From positions 248,001 to 312,000 of the forward strand of contig NZ_JBFRBB010000003.1 in NCBI RefSeq assembly GCF_040932035.1: 64,000 nucleotides of DNA. Direction: 5' to 3'. The DNA is from Hoeflea_A sp040932035. GTDB taxonomy: Bacteria; Pseudomonadota; Alphaproteobacteria; Rhizobiales; Rhizobiaceae. The position numbers and the translations under genes are program-made. The stretch's first letter is position 1, and every line of letters begins with the position of its first letter. The notes under the pieces were generated by a model. It was given only the letters and a program-made list of their open reading frames with translations, searched no databases and was not told the origin of the DNA. This document shows positions 8,408 to 17,970 of this stretch, piece after piece.

Positions 8408-9163
8408 ATGAAGATTGCCATTGACAAAACCCGGACGGAAGCGAGCAAGCGGGCTGCTGATTGTGGAGCGGTTTACATCCAGCGTGCCCTTCGAGAGCGG
8501 GGTACCGTACGAGTTATCCTTGCTACAGGCTCCAGCCAGTTTGATGTGCTGAGGAATCTTGTCTCAAGAAATGATATCGACTGGTCGAAATGCACGGTTT
8601 TTCATTTGGATGAATATATCGGTCTGTCCCGTTCACACAGGGCGAGTTTTGTAAATTACTTGAGAACTCGCTTTGTAAATTTGATTCCCGAACTGGGCCA
8701 CTTCGAAGCGGTCAATGGGGAAGCGGATAACGTTGACGCGGAAATTATGAGACTGAGCGCGGAGGTGACCAAAGCCCCCATCGATGTTGCTTTTGTTGGC
8801 ATCGGGGAGAATGGGCACTTGGCATTTAATGATCCGCCCGCTGATTTTATGACCGAAGCTCCCTATCTGCGGGTCACGCTCGATCAGCCGTGCCGCACTC
8901 AACAAATTAATGAAGGCTGGTTTGAAACCATCGAGGACGTTCCCACTGAAGCAATCACAATGGGCATTCGCCAGATTATGAATTCAAGGGCAATCATCTG
9001 CACGGTGCCGGACGAACGCAAGGCCATCGCAGTTCGCAATGCGGTTGAAGGACCTGTCAGCAATCTGTGCCCAGCTTCCATCCTGCAAAAGCATGGCGAA
9101 ACAAGGCTGTTTCTGGACAAGTCCGCTGGCGGTCGGTTGACTACGGGGTGCGGGCGTGGGTGA
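8408..9163 (+). CDS. nagB: Glucosamine-6-phosphate deaminase
   Basis: NagB converts glucosamine-6-phosphate to fructose-6-phosphate and ammonia. The protein has 251 residues, slightly shorter than E. coli NagB (266). Motifs are LATGSSQ (phosphate site), FHLDEYIGL with the catalytic Asp, SFVNYLR, and GIGENGHLAFNDPP with the His-Glu dyad. It is the first gene of an operon nagB-nagA-dctPQM-uxuA(-uxuB). The stop codon overlaps the start of nagA by 8 nt, indicating translational coupling. It is probably controlled by the divergent ROK protein. Confidence 0.93.
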   Translation: MKIAIDKTRTEASKRAADCGAVYIQRALRERGTVRVILATGSSQFDVLRNLVSRNDIDWSKCTVFHLDEYIGLSRSHRASFVNYLRTRFVNLIPELGHFEAVNGEADNVDAEIMRLSAEVTKAPIDVAFVGIGENGHLAFNDPPADFMTEAPYLRVTLDQPCRTQQINEGWFETIEDVPTEAITMGIRQIMNSRAIICTVPDERKAIAVRNAVEGPVSNLCPASILQKHGETRLFLDKSAGGRLTTGCGRG

Positions 9164-10364
9164 GTTTCAATCATTTCCTGCTGGCATTCGCACGCGTTCA
9201 GAGCCAGTTCCGATCGAGGTGCACCGTACCGCTGAGGGGAAATTCGTCTCTCTGAATCTGTTGCCCAATGGCAGCTTGGTTCCACGCGGGGACGCTGCAC
9301 CAGAAGGCGAAGTCGCAGTTGGATTTGACGGCAAATTTGCTACTCAGGGATTGATCGACCTCCAGGTTAACGGCTTCGATGGGCTGGATTTCAACCGGGG
9401 CGAGATAACCGGCGAGCAACTGGATCAGGCCCTTGTGAGTTTGGCCAAAACCGGCGTCACGGCCCTTTTGCCGACGATAATTACCGGCTCGCCTCACCGC
9501 ATGGTCAGTACACTGCGCGAACTGGACAAGGCGGTGTCGACCAGCCGGTTAGGACCGCACATGGTCGTAGGATACCACATCGAGGGCCCATTTCTGTCAC
9601 CAAAAGACGGGTTTAGCGGGGCACACAATGGCTCGCATATGACAGCGGCGGACCTAGTGCTCGTCGATCAACTTCAGGCGGTGTCGTCACGGAAGATAAA
9701 GCTTGTGACCATTGCGCCGGAAGTCGATGGCGCCATTGAAATAATCCAAGCGCTTACGGAACGCGGAACACAGGTTGCGATCGGCCATTCAGCGGCGAAC
9801 GCGGACCAAATTTCTGCGGCGGTTGAGGCTGGCGCGCGATTATGCACGCATCTTGGCAATGGCTTGCCGCAGATGCTGCACAAAACCGACAATCCAATTT
9901 TCTGGCAATTGGCCGACGACCGGCTGACGGCAATGTTTATCGCCGATGGCATTCACGTGCCGCTTCCAGCTCTGCAAACGATGCTGCGGGCCAAGGGGCC
10001 CCTGCGTACAATCCTGACAACAGACGCAGTCGCCGCCGCCGGGCATAGTATGTGGCCCGGTCCCTATACGCTGGGAGATGCGGCGATCGAGCTAGCGGAA
10101 GATCGTTCCGTGCGTATTCCCGGCTCCCGCTATCTCGCGGGATCGTCGGTCACTATGGACCAGATGGTTCGCAACATGGCGGTCTGGTTTGATCAAACTG
10201 TCCCAAATTTGTTGCAGCTCATGCGGGAAAATCCGTTGCGCTTCATCAGCGATCAGCACGAAGCCGTTCCATTGGGCGCTACAGACGGTGTTGTCGAATG
10301 GGAAACCAGATCTGACGAGTGGTTTGTCAGCAATACCCATATCGGTCCGTTCACAATTGAATGA
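9156..10364 (+). CDS. nagA: N-acetylglucosamine-6-phosphate deacetylase
   Basis: NagA removes acetate from GlcNAc-6-phosphate and feeds NagB. The protein has 402 residues with an amidohydrolase TIM barrel. Visible motifs are PQGLIDLQVNG-like entry (TQGLIDLQVNG), metal ligand Glu in YHIEGPFLSP, metal His in IGHSAAN and THLGNG, and catalytic Asp in LTTDAVAAAG. The start is GTG 9156, inside the end of nagB. The first 20 residues are poorly conserved, so a later start cannot be excluded. Position between nagB and a TRAP transporter suggests that the substrate is imported or released as an N-acetyl hexosamine. Confidence 0.92.
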   Translation: MGEFQSFPAGIRTRSEPVPIEVHRTAEGKFVSLNLLPNGSLVPRGDAAPEGEVAVGFDGKFATQGLIDLQVNGFDGLDFNRGEITGEQLDQALVSLAKTGVTALLPTIITGSPHRMVSTLRELDKAVSTSRLGPHMVVGYHIEGPFLSPKDGFSGAHNGSHMTAADLVLVDQLQAVSSRKIKLVTIAPEVDGAIEIIQALTERGTQVAIGHSAANADQISAAVEAGARLCTHLGNGLPQMLHKTDNPIFWQLADDRLTAMFIADGIHVPLPALQTMLRAKGPLRTILTTDAVAAAGHSMWPGPYTLGDAAIELAEDRSVRIPGSRYLAGSSVTMDQMVRNMAVWFDQTVPNLLQLMRENPLRFISDQHEAVPLGATDGVVEWETRSDEWFVSNTHIGPFTIE

Positions 10365-10399
10365 AACCACAACTTTGTCGTCATCCAGGGAGGAAACCA

Positions 10400-11377
10400 A
10401 TGACACACATGCACTTGAACAAAGGACTATTGCTTGCTGTCTGCATGATTTTTTGCAGCGCAGGACTGGCGACTGCGGAAACCGTTTTGCGCCTGGCTGA
10501 AAACCAGCCGGAAACGAACCCGGTGACCGTAGCTATGCATCGTTTTGCCGAACTGGTCGGTGAATACACCGATGGCGAGGTGAAGGTTGAAGTTTATTCG
10601 GGTGCCCAGCTGGGTCAAGAGGTCGAGAGTATAGAAATGACCCAGGCCGGGGTTGTCGACATGGCGCGCGTTAATACAGTGCCTTTGGCAAATGTTACGC
10701 CGTCGGTCGGGGTTTTCACCCTGCCGTATATCTTCAGTAGCACTGAACATAAATACAAAGTTCTTGATGGCAAAATTGGCCAAGGCGTGCGCGCTGATAT
10801 GGCACAGGCCGGACTGATCGGATTTGACTTCATGGAAGCTGGCTCGCGCAGTTTTTACACTCGTGAGGGGGCACCGGTATCCAGCATTGACGATCTTGCC
10901 GGCTTGAAGATCCGGGTACAGAATTCACCGATCTCGATCCGCATGGTAGAACTGCTCGGCGGCGTGCCGACGCCGATGAATTATGGCGAGGTTTTCTCGA
11001 GCCTGCAAACCGGCGTGATCGATGGGGCGGAAAACGACTTCGTCAGTTTTCTAACCTCGGGCCATTACGAGGTGGCGCCTAACTACGTCATAGACGGCCA
11101 TCTCAGCCCACCGGCGATTCTCATTATGAACAAGGCTCGCTTCGACAGTCTTTCCGCCGATCTGCAGGGTGCAATTTCGCGGGCTGCGCACGAAGCCGCA
11201 ATGTACGAGCGCGAACTGATGTTCGCCGCTAACGATGAAGCCCGTGCCAAGATCGAAAGTGCCGGTGTCACCGTCCAGGAAATCGACAACGGACCATTCC
11301 AGGAGGCAATACTGCCGATTTATGAAGAATTTCCGCATTTGGGCGATCTGATCGTTCAAATTCGAGCCGCAAACTAG
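10400..11377 (+). CDS. TRAP transporter solute-binding protein DctP-type (first system)
   Basis: This is a periplasmic receptor of about 325 residues with a signal peptide (hydrophobic core LLLAVCMIF, cleavage probably after ATA). The DctP family hallmarks are present: the DDLAGLKIRVQNS segment with the carboxylate-binding arginine, and VFSSLQTGVIDGAEN. These features are common in receptors for sugar acids such as uronates, which fits the downstream uxuA and uxuB. The start ATG 10400 has GGGAGG 8 nt upstream. A hairpin at 11391-11410 separates it from the permease genes, a common way to make more receptor than permease. Confidence 0.92.
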   Translation: MTHMHLNKGLLLAVCMIFCSAGLATAETVLRLAENQPETNPVTVAMHRFAELVGEYTDGEVKVEVYSGAQLGQEVESIEMTQAGVVDMARVNTVPLANVTPSVGVFTLPYIFSSTEHKYKVLDGKIGQGVRADMAQAGLIGFDFMEAGSRSFYTREGAPVSSIDDLAGLKIRVQNSPISIRMVELLGGVPTPMNYGEVFSSLQTGVIDGAENDFVSFLTSGHYEVAPNYVIDGHLSPPAILIMNKARFDSLSADLQGAISRAAHEAAMYERELMFAANDEARAKIESAGVTVQEIDNGPFQEAILPIYEEFPHLGDLIVQIRAAN

Positions 11378-11390
11378 ATAGGTTCACCAC

Positions 11391-11410
11391 GGCCGGGCGA
11401 TTGCCCGGCC
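11391..11410 (+). terminator. Intercistronic hairpin between dctP and dctQ
   Basis: GGCCGGGC-GATT-GCCCGGCC is a perfect 8-bp stem with a 4-nt loop in the 57-bp gap between the receptor and permease genes. It lacks a U-run. It is more likely an mRNA-stabilising or partial attenuating element than a full terminator. Confidence 0.6.
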
Positions 11411-11434
11411 TCCAACACGACAAGGAGAGCGGAA

Positions 11435-11959
11435 TTGTTAGCGCTGCCTTCGGCCATCCAGAGCCTCGCAAGGTTTGTCGACATGCTGAACCGTATCGCA
11501 CGCTCAGCCTGTAACCGGCTTCTGGAATTGATTGTTGCTGTTACTTTCATGCAGGTTGTCCTACGTTACATATTCAACAGCCCGACAAAATGGTCTGAAG
11601 AGGCGGCTATGCTGTGCCTCGTCTGGTATGGAATGCTCGCTACGGCGATTTGTGTCAGGGATCATCATCACATAGCCATCGTCTTCTTTCGTGATTTGCT
11701 GGGAAAGACGGGCGGGTATGTTTTGGATGTGTTCGCCCATTTGATTATCCTATGCTTTGCGCTTGTTCTGCTTTTCAGCGGTTCAAAGCTTGTTGACTTG
11801 GCCGGCGTTGCGCTTTTGCCTGCCTCCGGCATCCCGAAATATCTTCTCTATTATTCGGCCTTTACAGGCGGAGCGCTCATAGTGCTGAATGCCATAACCA
11901 ACATTGTGACCGGCTCGCTTCGGCCTGATGAATTTGCCGAACCCGAGACAACATCATGA
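11435..11959 (+). CDS. TRAP transporter small permease DctQ-type (first system)
   Basis: This is a 174-residue membrane protein with four predicted helices. The motif FMQVVLRYIFNSPTKWSEEAAMLCLVW is the DctQ signature (R-Y-F-N, then W-S-E-E). It scaffolds the DctM subunit in the inner membrane. The start is TTG 11435, supported by AAGGAGAG about 6 nt upstream; no ATG gives a better fit. The stop overlaps the dctM start (ATGA). Confidence 0.9.
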   Translation: MLALPSAIQSLARFVDMLNRIARSACNRLLELIVAVTFMQVVLRYIFNSPTKWSEEAAMLCLVWYGMLATAICVRDHHHIAIVFFRDLLGKTGGYVLDVFAHLIILCFALVLLFSGSKLVDLAGVALLPASGIPKYLLYYSAFTGGALIVLNAITNIVTGSLRPDEFAEPETTS

Positions 11960-13248
11960 CCGAACAAGGTGTTGGGATAGCATTGCTGCTTGGCGGTTTT
12001 CTCGGGCTGATGATCCTTCGGGTGCCGGTGGCTTTTGCGTTGGGAATGTCCTCGGTTGTTACCGCGATTTACCTTGATCTGCCTATACTGATGGTTGGCC
12101 AGCGGATGGTGAACGGGCTGTTCAGCTTCACTTTTCTGGCAGTGCCTTTTTTTATCCTTGTCGGAAATATCATGACGGAAGGCGGTATCTCTGACCGACT
12201 GGTGAAATTTGCGGAAGTGCTTGTCGGACGCTTCCGCGGCGGGCTTGCGCAGGGCAATGTCGTGGCCAGCACCTTTTTTGGTGGTATTTCCGGATCCTCG
12301 GTGGCAGACGTCGCCTCGATAGGGTCTTTCCTGATTCCCGCAATGAAAAAGCGCGGCTATTCCCCGGAATACTCAGTTGCCGTCACGGTTACCTCGTCGG
12401 TTCAGGGCGTGTTGATTCCGCCGAGCCAGAACATGATCTACTACGCGCTGGCCGCCGGCGGATTGCCAATCGGCAAGCTTTTTCTTGCCGGCTATGTGCC
12501 TGGAGTACTGCTGTCGATAGCGCTGATGATCCTTTGTTGGCTGGCCGCCGTGCGCCAAAATCACCCGACCGGCGATACCTATGGGCTGTGGAACAGCCTG
12601 GGCATTGTCGGGCGTGCCTCGGTCGGATTATTCACCATCGTGATTATTATCGGCGGTATCGTTGGTGGAGTATTCACCGCGACTGAATCCGCTGCTGTTG
12701 CTGTTGTTTATGCTCTGCTTGTGACAGTGTTCATCTATAGGACCATGGACAGGCAAAAGATGCGCCGAATAATGGCGGGTACACTGGCCTCTCTAGGCAT
12801 GGTTGTTGCTATCATCATGACCTCTTCGGCATTTGGCTTTCTGTTGTCGTATCTGAAGGTGCCAACCATCTTGTCGGATTACATCCTGAGCCAGTCCTCA
12901 AACCCCGCGACCATTCTGTTGATGATCAATATCCTGCTGCTGGTTCTTGGCATGTTGATGGATATGGGGGTTCTCATTCTAGTCATGACCCCCATTTTGC
13001 TGCCTATAGCCATCAAGATCGGTGTTGATCCCATCCATTTCGGCATAATCATGATCCTGAACCTGGGGATCGGAGTTTGCACTCCTCCGGTCGGAACATC
13101 CTTGATGGTTGGATGCGGTATCGGCGACGTAAAAATCGAAAGGACGCTGGCCGCCCTATTACCGTTTTACATGGCAATGGTCGCTGTATTGGTACTGGTG
13201 ACCTTCATTCCCGCATTGTCGCTGGGTTTGGCTAATTTTTTTGAATGA
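11956..13248 (+). CDS. TRAP transporter large permease DctM-type (first system)
   Basis: This is a 430-residue membrane protein of the DctM family with about 12 helices, forming the sodium-coupled transport channel. Visible family blocks are LRVPVAFALG, FFGGISGSSVADVASIGSFLIPAMKKRGY, IPPSQNMIYYALAAG and LGIGVCTPPVGT. It is translationally coupled to dctQ. The genes around it (nagBA upstream, uxuAB downstream) suggest a sugar-acid or amino-sugar substrate. Confidence 0.94.
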   Translation: MTEQGVGIALLLGGFLGLMILRVPVAFALGMSSVVTAIYLDLPILMVGQRMVNGLFSFTFLAVPFFILVGNIMTEGGISDRLVKFAEVLVGRFRGGLAQGNVVASTFFGGISGSSVADVASIGSFLIPAMKKRGYSPEYSVAVTVTSSVQGVLIPPSQNMIYYALAAGGLPIGKLFLAGYVPGVLLSIALMILCWLAAVRQNHPTGDTYGLWNSLGIVGRASVGLFTIVIIIGGIVGGVFTATESAAVAVVYALLVTVFIYRTMDRQKMRRIMAGTLASLGMVVAIIMTSSAFGFLLSYLKVPTILSDYILSQSSNPATILLMINILLLVLGMLMDMGVLILVMTPILLPIAIKIGVDPIHFGIIMILNLGIGVCTPPVGTSLMVGCGIGDVKIERTLAALLPFYMAMVAVLVLVTFIPALSLGLANFFE

Positions 13249-13279
13249 TTACTGAAACTGGAAATAGAAAGCTCGCCGC

Positions 13280-14479
13280 ATGAGACAAGCTTGGCGCTGG
13301 TATGGACCGACCGATCCCGTTTCGCTCGACGATATCCGCCAAGCGGGCGCAACTGATATAGTTTCAGCTCTGCACGACATTCCCATTGGGGAAGTCTGGG
13401 GTTCACAGGAAATCGATTCCCACAAAGCCAAAATCGAGATGCATGGAGCGCCGGGTGCGATACTGCGTTGGAGCGTTGTTGAGAGCATTCCCGTGCATGA
13501 CGCGATAAAACGGGCTGATCCAGCCGGCAAACGGTTTGTCGATAACTATATCCAAACTCTGCGCGCGCTCGCCAAGGCCGGAATCAAAACGATTTGCTAT
13601 AATTTTATGCCCTTACTGGACTGGACCCGCACCGACTTGGAGTGGATTATGCCGTCCGGTGCCCGGGCGTTGCGGTTCGATGCGACAGCATTTGCGGCAT
13701 TTGACCTGTTTATTCTAAAACGTCCGGATGCGGCGGAGGATTACGATACGGCCCGGAGAGATAGCGCTGAAGCCTACTATTGGGCGATGGGCGCGGGTGA
13801 TGTCGACACGCTTACCCGAAATATACTTGCGGGATTACCGGGAAGCACGACAGAAGCCAGTACACTTGAGGGGCTTCGCAAGGCAATTCGCCGTTACGAC
13901 GGTATTGGCCGCAAAGAACTGCGCGCCAACCTTGTTGCATTTCTGCATCAGATTCTGCCAGTGGCCGAAGACCTGGGAATCAGGCTGGCAATTCATCCCG
14001 ATGATCCACCCCGCCCGCTTCTGGGTTTGCCGAGGGTGGTTTCAACTCGCGATGATCTGGCAGCACTGTTTTCCGCCGCATCCAGTGATGCAAATGGTCT
14101 GACATTCTGCTCCGGAAGTTTGGGGGTGCATCCGCAAAACAACCTGCCGGCAATGGTTTGCGAATTCGGACATCGAATCTATTTTGCTCATCTGCGCGGT
14201 ACCCGCCGTGAGAGGGATGTCGAGAGTTTTCATGAGGCCCAACATCTTGACAGCGATGTGGATATGGTTGCCGTCATCCGCGAACTACTTGCAGAAGAGC
14301 AACATCGCCAGCGAGCCGGCCGGTCCGATTATGCCATCCCGTTTCGCCCCGATCATGGGCACCAGATGCTGGACGACCTCCGTAAGGTGGGATTAAACCC
14401 GGGCTACACAGCGATAGGTCGATTGAAGGGCCTGGCGGAACTGCGCGGAGTCATCACCGCGTTGGAGTATCGGCAATGA
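13280..14479 (+). CDS. uxuA: Mannonate dehydratase
   Basis: UxuA dehydrates D-mannonate to 2-keto-3-deoxygluconate in hexuronate catabolism. The protein has 399 residues (E. coli UxuA has 394). It begins with the family N-terminus RWYGPTDPVSLDDIRQAGATDIVSALHDIP and carries the metal-binding segments LAIHPDDPPRPLLGLPR, LTFCSGSLG, IYFAHLRG and PDHGHQML. It is 31 bp downstream of dctM and probably cotranscribed. Confidence 0.94.
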   Translation: MRQAWRWYGPTDPVSLDDIRQAGATDIVSALHDIPIGEVWGSQEIDSHKAKIEMHGAPGAILRWSVVESIPVHDAIKRADPAGKRFVDNYIQTLRALAKAGIKTICYNFMPLLDWTRTDLEWIMPSGARALRFDATAFAAFDLFILKRPDAAEDYDTARRDSAEAYYWAMGAGDVDTLTRNILAGLPGSTTEASTLEGLRKAIRRYDGIGRKELRANLVAFLHQILPVAEDLGIRLAIHPDDPPRPLLGLPRVVSTRDDLAALFSAASSDANGLTFCSGSLGVHPQNNLPAMVCEFGHRIYFAHLRGTRRERDVESFHEAQHLDSDVDMVAVIRELLAEEQHRQRAGRSDYAIPFRPDHGHQMLDDLRKVGLNPGYTAIGRLKGLAELRGVITALEYRQ

Positions 14480-14793
14480 TCGCCGGAATCACCCGCGCAG
14501 GCGGAACCTTCGCCGGTGCCGGTCTGTTGCGTTGTCCGGAAATGTGTGGCCACCGGGAAATGCGAATTAAGCGTGGTCAGCTGTGGTGTCACATGTTGGC
14601 TCGCACGGAGCTTTCGATTCATTGCTCGTGGTTATGGATCCAGAGAAACTGATCCATGAACAAAACGCAGCGACAGATGCTGACGGATCAACTCACTGAG
14701 ACCGACCTGCCATGATCGATCTGGCGGTGCGATTTACGGGCAGTCAACGGTGCATGCGTTGAAATCCTGCAGCAAAGGGGAAGGGCCATTGCC
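14480..14793 (+). other. Gap between uxuA and uxuB with no gene
   Basis: There are 314 bp without a credible reading frame. Small frames on the minus strand (for example around 14410-14622) have no family features. The sequence between about 14530 and 14640 looks like foreign debris, but I cannot assign it to an element. Its presence suggests that uxuB was originally adjacent to uxuA and was pushed away by an insertion. Confidence 0.5.
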
Positions 14794-16230
14794 GTGAAAC
14801 TGAGCAACCGGTTGCTGAAACACCTATCGATAACCAAACCTGACTACGACCGCAACGCGGTCAGGCCCGGTATTGTGCATCTTGGCATCGGCGCCTTTCA
14901 CCGGGCGCATCAGGCGGTATATGTGGATGATTTATTGGCAAGTGACCCTGGCTGGGGCATTGTTGGAGTTTCTCTGCGCCGCCCGAATACTGCCAAAGCG
15001 CTTGTCCCCCAGGATGGGCTTTACACTGTTATCGAGAGGTCACAATTTCGTACAGACTATCGGGTGATCGGCAGTGTGATCGACACCCTTGTCGCTTCAG
15101 ATGAACGCCATGATGTGCTCACGGCAATGGCGCGTCCGGAAACAAAAATCGTGTCTTTGACGATCACTGAAAAGGGGTACTGCCACGATCCGGCGACCGG
15201 TCAGTTGAACCCCCGGCACCCTGACATTGTCGCTGATCTTGCTGAACCGCATTGTCCGAGATCTGCGCCGGGGTTCCTTGTTGAGGCGCTGCGTCTGCGC
15301 CGTGAAGCGGGGCTGTGCCCATTTACAGTTCTTAGCTGCGACAACCTACCGTCAAACGGCGCAACATGTCGGACTGCGGTTCTAGGCTTCGCGGAACTAC
15401 TTGACTCCGAACTTGCAGCTTGGATTGCCGATATGGTTGCTTTTCCGTGCACGATGGTCGACAGGATCGTTCCTGCGACGGTTCCGCAAGACAAGTCCGT
15501 GCTTATGAAGGATACCGGCATTTGTGACCGGTGGCCCGTGGTAACTGAACCGTTTCGGCAATGGGTAATTGAAGATAATTTCTGCGCAGGGCGCCCGGCA
15601 TTTGAAAAGGTCGGTGCGCAACTGGTTTTTGACGTGGCTCCTTTTGAGACGATGAAACTGCGTCTGTTGAATGGCAGCCACACGGCACTAGCCTGCTTGG
15701 GACTACTTGCCGGGTACGAAACAGTGTCGGAGGCTATGGCCGACCCAAAGCTAGCTGACTTTACGCGCCGGCTGATGAGCGACGAAATGGGGCCGACGCT
15801 GTCTATGCCCCTAGATGTAGATCTAGCCGAATACCAGGATATTCTGATTGGGCGGTTCTGCAATCCGGCCCTCCAGCATCGGTTGATCCAGATTGCGGCC
15901 GATACGTCTCAGAAGTTGCCCCAGCGGATATTGGAGCCGCTGCGCGAGCGGCTTGCGGCGGATTTGCCGGTTGACCACCTTGCAGTCAGCATCGCGTCAT
16001 GGATCCGGCTTGTTTCCGCACGGGATTGCGACGGATATCGCTTTGAGTTGAACGACCCGCAATTGGCCGCTGTTCGGGGTGCAGCCGAAGGATGTGGAGG
16101 CGATTCGTCCGCGTTGGTCGCAGCCATTCTTGCGCAAACCAGCATCTTCGGAGTTGATTTGCGGCACATGGACCAACTCGTGCGAAACATGACTGCTGTG
16201 CTTCAGGACCAAGGTCTAAGTACCAGCTAA
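14794..16230 (+). CDS. uxuB: Fructuronate reductase / mannitol dehydrogenase family protein
   Basis: This is a 478-residue polyol dehydrogenase of the long-chain mannitol dehydrogenase family, which includes UxuB (D-fructuronate to D-mannonate, NADH). The N-terminal motif GIVHLGIGAFHRAHQAVYVDDLL binds NAD, and the catalytic triad motif K...N..H is seen in MKLRLLNGSHTALACLG. DNLPSNG is also typical. Together with uxuA it completes the fructuronate-to-KDG route. The start is GTG 14794 with AGGGGAAGG about 13 nt upstream. Mannitol or arabinitol dehydrogenase activity remains possible, since these enzymes share the fold. Confidence 0.85.
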   Translation: MKLSNRLLKHLSITKPDYDRNAVRPGIVHLGIGAFHRAHQAVYVDDLLASDPGWGIVGVSLRRPNTAKALVPQDGLYTVIERSQFRTDYRVIGSVIDTLVASDERHDVLTAMARPETKIVSLTITEKGYCHDPATGQLNPRHPDIVADLAEPHCPRSAPGFLVEALRLRREAGLCPFTVLSCDNLPSNGATCRTAVLGFAELLDSELAAWIADMVAFPCTMVDRIVPATVPQDKSVLMKDTGICDRWPVVTEPFRQWVIEDNFCAGRPAFEKVGAQLVFDVAPFETMKLRLLNGSHTALACLGLLAGYETVSEAMADPKLADFTRRLMSDEMGPTLSMPLDVDLAEYQDILIGRFCNPALQHRLIQIAADTSQKLPQRILEPLRERLAADLPVDHLAVSIASWIRLVSARDCDGYRFELNDPQLAAVRGAAEGCGGDSSALVAAILAQTSIFGVDLRHMDQLVRNMTAVLQDQGLSTS

Positions 16231-16779
16231 ATTGGCGGGCGGAAGAAGCTGAAGAACCGCATCCTGCTCGAAAACCACTTACTACCGCAACACCATCAAA
16301 CAGCTGCGCTTGCTACAACGAAAGATCGCACTTTAAACAAAAACTCTGATGAGCCAGAGCCTCCATTAGTTCAGACCAAAATTGGTCTCAAAATCCCTGA
16401 CGACGGGCAGTACTGGCTGCTTCATCCGGCAGGTTAAGCTCAGCCAATTTCACCCGCGGACACGTGAAGTGGCAGGGCGAACAACACCATTCGTGCTGCA
16501 TCGGCTGCTAGAAATTAGACGTCATGCCGACACCTTGGTGGTGACGTGCAAAGGAACAACCCGCAAATGAAGTGATGTAATGTCGGGATTGCGCGAACAT
16601 TCGGACATCAGCGCAACCAGGGATAAATTCAGGTCCGTACGTCGGCAACCGATTGTCTAGTTGGTGTGACAGAACCCAATGAAATGTGTCCAGATGCTCG
16701 ACGGCATCATACTTAGTGTTTTCAAATGTGGATATGAGATATATGCACGCAGTGCATCAGTTTAACCCGGGAGAACACA
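16231..16779. other. 549-bp gap, no gene seen
   Basis: Only short frames without family features are present. There is an inverted repeat AGACCAA-AA-TTGGTCT at 16373-16388 and a LysR-type box at 16743-16757 in front of the next gene. The rest may be decayed mobile DNA, but nothing identifies it. Confidence 0.5.
16743..16757 (+). promoter_or_regulatory. LysR-type operator upstream of the LysR gene
   Basis: ATGCAC-GCA-GTGCAT is a perfect inverted repeat that contains a T-N11-A core, the usual LysR box. It lies 23 bp before the start of the LysR gene and is likely its autoregulatory site. Confidence 0.55.
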
Positions 16780-17700
16780 GTGAATTTGCGTCAACTTGAG
16801 GCGTTTCGGGCAACCATGCGCTGTGGATCCATCACCGAAGCCGCGGAGATGCTGCATATATCGCAACCGAGTGTTAGCCGATTGATTTCAGACCTCGAAC
16901 GCTCTGTCGGATTCGAGTTGTTTACGCGCGTTGGGCGGGGCCTTGCTCCCACAGTTGAGGCGCGGACTTTCTACGGAGGTGTAGAGGGTATGTTTGTCGG
17001 GATCGATAGGCTGCAAGAACTGGCAACATCGATCCGCACGACAACTGGGGGCGAAATCTCCATTGGTACCATACAGTCAATAGCGACAATTGAGTTGCCC
17101 AAGGCAATCAACCAGCTTTATCGGCAATACGCCGATATCCGGTTCATGATACACTCCCGCAATACCCCGGCCATACTGGACGCCGTTCAGTTGCAGCAAT
17201 TTGATCTCGGGATTGTGGGACGACAGCCTCCATATAAAGGTGTTGAAGTCCTCTTTCAGGCAAGCGCCCCATATGTTTGTCTGATGCCGGAAGAGCACCC
17301 GCTCGTTGGAGAGGCAGGCAGCGTGGATTTGGCGCATCTTGTTAACGAAGAGCGTTTTGTGACATTTGGCGGCGCATATCCGGATGAAATGATGTCGATA
17401 GACAGTGAGCTATCCACTGAAATGCAGCGCCGATCACGCTTGTCAGCCACCAATATGCCTGTGGCGGCCTCTTTGGTGCGTGATACAGGTGTTTTTGCGA
17501 TTGCCGATCCCTTTTCGGCAGAACAGGCGGTCAGACTTGGTGGCGTTGCGTTCAGGCCTATCAAACAAAACCTGAAATATCATGTTGCACTTATAGCTTC
17601 GGGTCGCGAACGCCTCTCCAAACACGCGTTGGAGTTTGCCGATTTACTTGCCCAGCAACTCAAGAACAGGTTGGAAGAAGTCAGCCGGTATTCGGATTGA
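16780..17700 (+). CDS. LysR-family transcriptional regulator (first)
   Basis: This is a 306-residue regulator. The helix-turn-helix occupies residues 1-60 (MNLRQLEAFRATMRCGSITEAAEMLHISQPSVSRLISDLE), followed by the effector-binding domain with motifs EISIGTIQSIA and FDLGIVGRQPP. GTG 16780 is preceded by GGGAG at a good distance. It lies upstream of and in the same direction as the alpha-hydroxy-acid dehydrogenase and second TRAP operon, so it probably controls them. The effector is unknown. Confidence 0.9.
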   Translation: MNLRQLEAFRATMRCGSITEAAEMLHISQPSVSRLISDLERSVGFELFTRVGRGLAPTVEARTFYGGVEGMFVGIDRLQELATSIRTTTGGEISIGTIQSIATIELPKAINQLYRQYADIRFMIHSRNTPAILDAVQLQQFDLGIVGRQPPYKGVEVLFQASAPYVCLMPEEHPLVGEAGSVDLAHLVNEERFVTFGGAYPDEMMSIDSELSTEMQRRSRLSATNMPVAASLVRDTGVFAIADPFSAEQAVRLGGVAFRPIKQNLKYHVALIASGRERLSKHALEFADLLAQQLKNRLEEVSRYSD

Positions 17701-17970
17701 GTCGTTCTGGCAAGAAATTGGTCGGTTATCCACGATCATCAACAGTTTGAAATAGTTGCGTCATCATTATTCAAACTGAAATTGCCGCCGCCTTGAGCAT
17801 GGCTGACTAGCCTCCCCGATTCATAGATTTTCCAAATAGGTCCCGGTTTTTTTTCAATTGGAGGCAACAAAGGCCTTCAAAGTAGGTTGGATTGATCAAT
17901 CGCAACCAACTTATATTGGGGCAACAAAATCGTTTATCTTCCAGAAAATCGCGTCCACGCCAGTAAGAGG

